NCBI GenBank assembly: GCA_003508835.1
Contig: PUFA01000068.1
Span: forward strand, 4,836,001-4,900,000
Length of the DNA stretch: 64,000 nt
From: Eonycteris spelaea
Lineage: Eukaryota > Chordata > Mammalia > Chiroptera > Pteropodidae
Reading direction: 5' to 3'
The notes under the pieces: model-generated
What the model saw: the letters and a program-made list of their open reading frames with translations, nothing else
The model's database searches: none
Told to the model about the DNA's origin: nothing
In this document: positions 59,531 through 64,000 of the stretch, piece after piece
Layout: the number at the start of each line of letters is the position of its first letter
Position numbering within the stretch: the first letter of the stretch is position 1
Position numbers and translations under genes: made by a program

Positions 59531-59568
59531 AAAAAAAAAAAAGAAGAAGAAGAAGAAGAAAAAGAAAT
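59531..59568 (+). repeat. A12 followed by (GAA)6 repeat
   Basis: Pure purine tract with six GAA units and an A-rich tail. Confidence 0.9.
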
Positions 59569-59649
59569 GCAATTAGCAAATAAGCATATAGAAAAAAATG
59601 ATCATTCTCACTAATAAACAAAGAAATATTCATAAATCTGAAGTGCTAT

Positions 59650-60090
59650 TTGCACTGATTAAATTACCAGTTTTTAGAAATTATAATGACACTGACATAA
59701 ACTGGTATGTGTCTGTATAATATTTTTCTAGGTAATAAAAATGGTACAAAGCTTTTGAAAAGTAATTAATAACATAAATCAAGAACCTAACAAATGTCTT
59801 TTTTTTTAATTTGGGGTAAAAGATTCAAAGGAAATTGTCAAATAAAAAAACTAATTGATATCAATATGTTCACTGCAGCATTGTCTATAATATTAAAACA
59901 ATAAAAATAACTCAATATCTAACCATTAAAAGATGGTTAAATAAATTATATTTTCATAGGAAGTAACATTATATAACACCAAAATAACAATTATAGAGAC
60001 CCTATCAGAACTGCTTAAATTATAATGTAAGGGAAAAAATGCAAGATATGAGGTTATATATGTTCTATGTATATTTAAAACTATATAAAA
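59650..60090 (+). repeat. L1M/HAL1-like LINE fragment, sense
   Basis: ttcactgcagcattgtctat, aaaataactcaatatctaac, cattaaaagatggttaaat and gggaaaaaatgcaagatatg follow the sense old L1/HAL1 3' region. Confidence 0.65.
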
Positions 60091-60119
60091 CATGTGGGCA
60101 CATAGAGAGTCAGTAGCAT

Positions 60120-60310
60120 AGAATAGAAAGTACATGCAATTGGCAACAGACAGCCATTAGTTTTAATTCTGGCTCCATATTTCAAGCTGTTGTTTTCTAA
60201 CAAGTTTTTTAAGTTCTATGTGTTTTACTTTCTAATACATAAAATGGAGATACTTATACCTACCTTAGAGGACAGCTACAAGAATTAAATTAGATAATTT
60301 GGTAAAGCTG
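60120..60310 (+). repeat. MIR SINE, sense
   Basis: gccattagttttaattctgg, aatacataaaatggagatac and ctaccttagaggacagctac follow MIR. Confidence 0.65.
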
Positions 60311-60536
60311 AGACAAAGTAACAAAATTATGTGTGAATATTTTTCTCTTTTTTTTTAATTTCCATTAATTCCATAATGTTTTTGCAGCAGAAAATATATT
60401 TAAATTTAATATTGATCACTAAAATTGTACTCACAAATATACACCTTATAGCGTTGACTATGTGGCTAACTAAAGTGATCTAAATAATAATTTTTATTTA
60501 ATATACAACATCTCAAAGTACACACTGCAAAATCAT
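60311..60536. other. Unassigned AT-rich intron
   Basis: Nothing recognised. Confidence 0.4.
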
Positions 60537-60572
<36 letters not shown>

Positions 60573-60576
60573 TTAA
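60537..60576 (+). repeat. (TTTA)n microsatellite
   Basis: About nine perfect TTTA units, then imperfect continuation. Confidence 0.95.
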
Positions 60577-60589
60577 TTATTTTTGTGTA

Positions 60590-60830
60590 TTTATTTAACA
60601 CTCATGTAACTTTTATTACCATGTAACAGGCACTGTTCAAAACACTTAATTCATTGAATCATTGTAACAACCTCATGAGGAAAGTACTATCACATCCCAA
60701 TCTTACAGATGAGAAATTGACATACAGAGAGCTTAAGTAATTTATTATAGGTTGGGATATGGAGTGGAGGTGGAATTTGAACTCAGGCAGTCTGGCTAGA
60801 TAGTCCAGCTCCTGAATGTTATGATACTTT
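60590..60830 (-). repeat. MIR SINE, antisense
   Basis: taacaggcactgttcaaaac, attgtaacaacctcatgagg, cttacagatgagaaattgac and tttgaactcaggcagtctgg are clear antisense MIR. Confidence 0.9.
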
Positions 60831-61462
60831 TCAACCGGTTGATCAAAACATGTCCAATGTGGTTCTGGGCACTGTGAGGGATGCCAGGAAACAAAGTATA
60901 CAATGCTTAACTTGAAGATCATTTTCTAGGGTTTAGCTACAGACCCCAAAATTCTTCTCTCTCAACCTCAGATAAATGCCATCCACATCACAACTAAATG
61001 CTATTCACAGAGAGCCACCTCTTCTCACTCCTAGTAACCAAGTTTCCAAATAAAAATCTGCATTCCACAGCGTGGCTTTCTGTGGCAATGTCAGTGTTTT
61101 CAGAGTATGTGCTGAGAAATCCTGGAGCTGGGTGGAGTATAATGTTCTGCAAACATTTGACTCGAGTTTCTCTTTATACATATATCTTTGTATATACACT
61201 TTCGTACGCTACACATATATGTAACTAATAGTACAACTCAAATACTAAACCAATATTACCAAATAAAATTATACATTGAGATATATTTTATCATACATTT
61301 TAACACATACAAAACATACAATGCATTCATTTCTACTTTTGAATTGTCATTGCCTGTGTCTCAGATGAGTGCCCCTTTATCTCTAACTGAAGAATATACT
61401 GAAACCGCAAAGCGAATTCTTACAAACCTGAAAATTTCTTACCTTTTGGGAGATGATATAAT
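60831..61462. other. Unassigned intronic sequence
   Basis: No gene. 60860-60910 faintly resembles antisense L2. Confidence 0.4.
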
Positions 61463-61700
61463 ATGATGGTTAAGAATAATGGCTCTAGAATAAGACAGTC
61501 TAGATGGAGTTTCAAGCACAGGTATTTACCACATGACTTTAGATAAGCTTCTGAACCTCTCCATGCCTTATTTTTCTCATCTGTTAAATGGAACAGTGCA
61601 TACTCATAGGGTTGTAAAATAGAAAAGATGTAGACATATAAACTTTAGAAAATTTTTAATAAATATAGTGCTCAATAAATGTTAGATATTATCATTTTTG
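61463..61700 (+). repeat. MIR SINE, sense, nearly full length
   Basis: atgatggttaagaataatgg, acatgactttagataagctt, gaacctctccatgccttatt, ctcatctgttaaatggaaca and tgctcaataaatgttagata are textbook MIR. Confidence 0.9.
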
Positions 61701-62227
61701 TTGCAACCACTTATCTCGTTACCATGCAATCAAAACAAAACACGAAGTTACATTAACTTCTAAAGTTGCTGTGAAGCTGGAAGCCCCATTTTTCAAGTTT
61801 TTGTGTTCAACCAAAATTGTTACTAAGTATACAAGTGTTACAAATTTAACTAATAAATTTATTCTAGTTAAATGCTACTACAATTTGTCAATTCATTCTT
61901 TTAAAAATTTTGTTTGGGGAAAAATATTCTGCTTTAAAAAAATAATACATTGCATCATAATGAAATTTGTTTTTATGCTCTATGCTGTCTTATTCCAAGG
62001 GGGAGAAAATTATCTTTTTCAAATATGTTTGGTTTTTTTTTTTCATGTCAACCTGTCATTTAAAGATTACTTTTAACTAATCAAATTATATGGGAATCGT
62101 AACTAACCCCTTATTTGGTCATTTGTATTTTGGGGGCATGTTCTACTTATCACCAAAAAACAGTGGTTTAATCTCTACCTATTTCTTTCAAGATTGGTTC
62201 TTTTATTGACCACAGGACTGATTAGGA
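61701..62227. other. Intron end before the 23-codon exon, no repeat seen
   Basis: Repeat-free by eye apart from a T11 run near 62037. A 101-codon open frame (61771-62076) has no recognisable features. Confidence 0.4.
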
Positions 62228-62288
62228 TGCATGAAGACATTTTAAATAAATGATCTATGTGTTTTTTTCTTTCTTTCTTTTCTTGCAG
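62228..62288 (+). promoter_or_regulatory. Acceptor region of the 23-codon exon with upstream TGCATG and TTTC repeats
   Basis: TGCATG at 62228-62233 lies 56 bases before the exon. A strong pyrimidine tract made of repeated TTTC units (62262-62285) leads to the TTGCAG acceptor. Upstream RBFOX sites usually repress, and UCUUUC-like repeats are typical PTBP-binding sequence. Together with the CT tract after the exon this resembles PTBP-controlled neuronal exons. The regulatory reading is inference. Confidence 0.55.
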
Positions 62289-62357
62289 TCACTCCCAACA
62301 CAGCACTGCAACCCGCCAGCCTTCAGTGACTCTCCAACGGGCCATCTCACTGGAAGG
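62289..62357 (+). CDS. DLG2: DLG2 (PSD-93) internal coding exon, 23 codons, just before PDZ3
   Basis: This is the next recognisable coding exon of the same gene, 42.8 kb downstream. The first base completes a split Ser codon (AG|T) with the exon ending at 19503. In-frame codons start at 62290 and read HSQHSTATRQPS, then VTLQRAISLEG. Joined to the end of the upstream exon (EMT-S-HSQHS) this matches the DLG2 order I remember, immediately before PDZ3. The acceptor follows a long T/C tract ending in TTGCAG. The donor AAGG|gtaaga is strong. Length is 69 bases and both ends are phase 2, so it too can be skipped in frame. Failure to splice would give a stop at 62359-62361. Two R-x-x-S sites (RQPS and RAIS) fit basophilic kinases such as PKA or CaMKII; use of these sites is inference. 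Val and Ile here match rodent rather than human DLG2 in my memory. The coding frame has no stop and only this exon fits the gene. Confidence 0.95.
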
Positions 62358-62434
62358 GTAAGATAAGAGTGATATAGAGCCATCTCTTACACTAAACTGT
62401 GCAGCCTGATCACTGTGAGCATAAAGAAAGGGCC

Positions 62435-62481
62435 TCCTTTCTTTCTCTCCCTCCCCGCTCCCTTTTCCTTTCTCTCTCTTC

Positions 62482-62515
<34 letters not shown>

Positions 62516-62541
62516 TTTACTCTCTCTCTCTCTCTACCCCC
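62435..62541 (+). repeat. CT-rich polypyrimidine tract downstream of the 23-codon exon
   Basis: About 105 bases of nearly pure C and T with several (CT)n blocks, starting some 78 bases after the donor. It is almost uninterrupted by purines. In RNA it would offer many UCUU and CUCUCU sites for PTBP-type proteins; in DNA it is a polypurine/polypyrimidine stretch. Confidence 0.85.
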
Positions 62542-62649
62542 TGTCCTCAGCAAGTATCTATGAAGCTTATGCTACAAAGTAGATTTAACAAGTCATATAA
62601 GATTTCTTCTTTCCCTTCATAGGATTCTTTGTCTAGTGAGAGTTACAGA

Positions 62650-63000
62650 AATACAAATACATACTTGTATATAGTGTAAGCATCACACAGGAGATACATA
62701 TAAGGGAGTAAAGGAGGATTCAGGAAGGATACTTGGCTGAGAATGGGTATCAGAGGGAATGGGCAGCAGAATGTTTTCAGAGTTGATGTAACTCTCAAGT
62801 TGAGAACTGGAACATCTACGGAAGTTAGCCTGAAGCATCTATTGGAAGGAAAGGTTCTCTTAGCAGAAGAAAGAGCATGTACATAAACATGACCGCATGA
62901 GGCCATCGAGTAATTCAGTTCTGAGGCATAGTGAGAGTAAGTAAGTGGAGATGAGGATGGAGTTGTTGGCAGAGTGGGCTTACAGATATAGAGGACTTAG
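62650..63000 (-). repeat. L2 LINE fragment, antisense
   Basis: ttcagtaattcagtt-like phrases are poor at the start, but agaaagagcatgtacataaa, gaggcatagtgagagtaagt and gagatgaggatggagttgtt follow antisense L2. Confidence 0.5.
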
Positions 63001-63360
63001 TATTTTTATTTCTAAATTCCCCCAACTAGATAAAAGCTGGAGAGGTTGGGGAAAAGGAGCTAATATTTTCTTCCACTTACCTTATAATTGCAATGGGTTT
63101 AATTGAGAACACTTACTTGATTAATATATAAAAAATATTAATTATTTTAGTTTTTCAACATATTATCATCTATGCTTTATTTAACCCTACTTGCCAATTA
63201 AGCTTCCTTGATGGCATTTCAATTCAAACCTCCTACTTTATTTATTAGTCCTCTCCATTTTAAAATCTTATGTTTTATTCAGACCTCTGTCCCTCTTTCC
63301 AACATCATTAAGACTTGGTTTCCACCAAAATGTTCTGGAGTTGATAGAGGTGTGGTCTGC
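63001..63360. other. Unassigned intronic sequence
   Basis: Nothing recognised. Confidence 0.4.
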
Positions 63361-63385
63361 TTGTGTGTGTGTGTGAGCACACTTG

Positions 63386-63474
<89 letters not shown>
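63361..63474 (+). repeat. Compound microsatellite (TG)7 ... (CT)22 (CA)21
   Basis: TG units at 63362-63375, then a 12-base spacer, then CT units (63388-63432) running straight into CA units (63432-63474). Open frames of up to 97 codons across it are repeat artefacts. Confidence 0.97.
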
Positions 63475-63476
<2 letters not shown>

Positions 63477-64000
63477 CCCTCTATATCTTTCTTTCTCTTA
63501 GATTTATCCTTTGATAGTACTGGGCGTAAGGAAGGAAACGGGAAACAGCATTTCCTTACCATTCTACCACGTTTGCCTCCTTTTTGTTGCTTGTCCCTGG
63601 CGATGTAGCCTGGGTGGTAGAGAACCAAACGTGCACTGATGCTCTGAGACTCACCCAACTCCTCCAGCCGTGTGGTGTCCTAGGAGACTCAACTATCTTT
63701 TTCAAAAAACCCTCAGCTTTAGCATCCCGTAGTCTTCTGATGTGCTCACCACTTTGCCCAAACGGCAGCAATTCCTCACAACCCCCGCCCCCTTTCTCAC
63801 CTATCCTCAGCAGCTTCCAATGTGAGACTTGCACGAGCAGCAGCAGCCTTCTTTCCTACCCCTCAGGTAGAGCTCACCAGGGATAGTCCTTGCCTCCTCT
63901 CTCCCTGATAACATTGTCCTCTCTCCCCAGGGTTCTTTTCCACCCCCTGTAGCAATAGGGCAAGTCAGCAAACACCATGGCTCAGTGGGTATCTACCTGG
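63475..64000. other. Less AT-rich intron end, no gene recognised
   Basis: Composition shifts to roughly balanced. It includes a GC-box-like CCCCCGCCCCC run (63781-63791) and overlapping open frames of about 100 codons on both strands, which have no family or splice support. It could be an unrecognised regulatory element. Confidence 0.35.

Larger units (their letters stand above)
19504..62288 (+). other. DLG2: Complete DLG2 intron, 42.8 kb
   Basis: The intron runs from the gtactg donor at 19504 to the TTGCAG acceptor at 62288. The two flanking exons join in frame (AG|T, Ser) and give the expected DLG2 peptide order, which shows both borders are right. No additional exon was recognised inside it, although an alternative or microexon without family similarity could be missed. 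Its sequence is dominated by old transposon relics in both orientations. Confidence 0.9.
62358..64000 (+). other. DLG2: DLG2 intron, 5' part, after the 23-codon exon
   Basis: This intron starts with gtaagataag and runs past the window end; the following exon, expected to begin PDZ3, is not present. It opens with a CT-rich tract, carries an L2 antisense relic, then a large TG/CT/CA repeat. It ends in about 500 bases that are visibly richer in G and C than the rest of the window. Confidence 0.88.

Noticed and set aside
63208..63501. Overlapping open frames across 63.2-63.7 kb on both strands
   Set aside because: They are created by the TG/CT/CA repeat, which is open in several frames and encodes Cys-Val, Ser-Leu or His-Thr runs.

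Overview
This window is mammalian nuclear DNA, most likely the sense strand of the interior of DLG2 (PSD-93/chapsyn-110, a MAGUK scaffold of the postsynaptic density). Two short coding exons anchor that call. One (19348-19503, 52 codons) and the other (62289-62357, 23 codons) have canonical AG and GT borders. Both have matching phase-2 ends and translate to the linker between PDZ2 and PDZ3 as I remember it from DLG2. Everything else is intron: 19.3 kb upstream of the first exon, a 42.8 kb intron between the exons, and 1.6 kb after the second.

The intronic DNA is AT-rich and littered with very old, heavily mutated mammalian repeats. About twenty-five are MIR SINEs and about two dozen are L2 fragments, several covering the decayed L2 reverse-transcriptase region. 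There are also two L3/CR1 pieces, several L1M/HAL1-like pieces, two MER5A-like and one MER1-like hAT elements, one Tigger-like element, and a possible old LTR. I see no Alu, no young L1 and no recognisable lineage-specific SINE. The peptide carries residues (a Pro in the first exon, Val and Ile in the second) that differ from my memory of human DLG2 and resemble the rodent form. I therefore read the source as a placental mammal, possibly not human; the species cannot be settled from this window.

Layout: 1-19347 is upstream intron with MIR, L2, L1 and MER5A relics and two GATA-type microsatellites. 19348-19503 is the first exon, with a weak donor overlapped by an RBFOX-type TGCATG. 19504-62288 is the long intron, including a nested L2/MIR/MER1 block (32.5-34.3 kb), (GAT), (CTG) and (GTT) arrays, a poly-G tract and a Tigger element. 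62289-62357 is the second exon, with a TGCATG upstream and pyrimidine tracts on both sides. 62358-64000 holds a large TG/CT/CA repeat and a locally more GC-rich end.

Both exons can be skipped without a frameshift, and the flanking motifs look like those of neuronal regulated exons. I found no new multi-gene system. The most interesting material is the splicing-control architecture around the two DLG2 exons. Repeat calls rest on consensus sequences recalled from memory, so boundaries are good to roughly 20-50 bases, and subfamily names are given only where I trust them.
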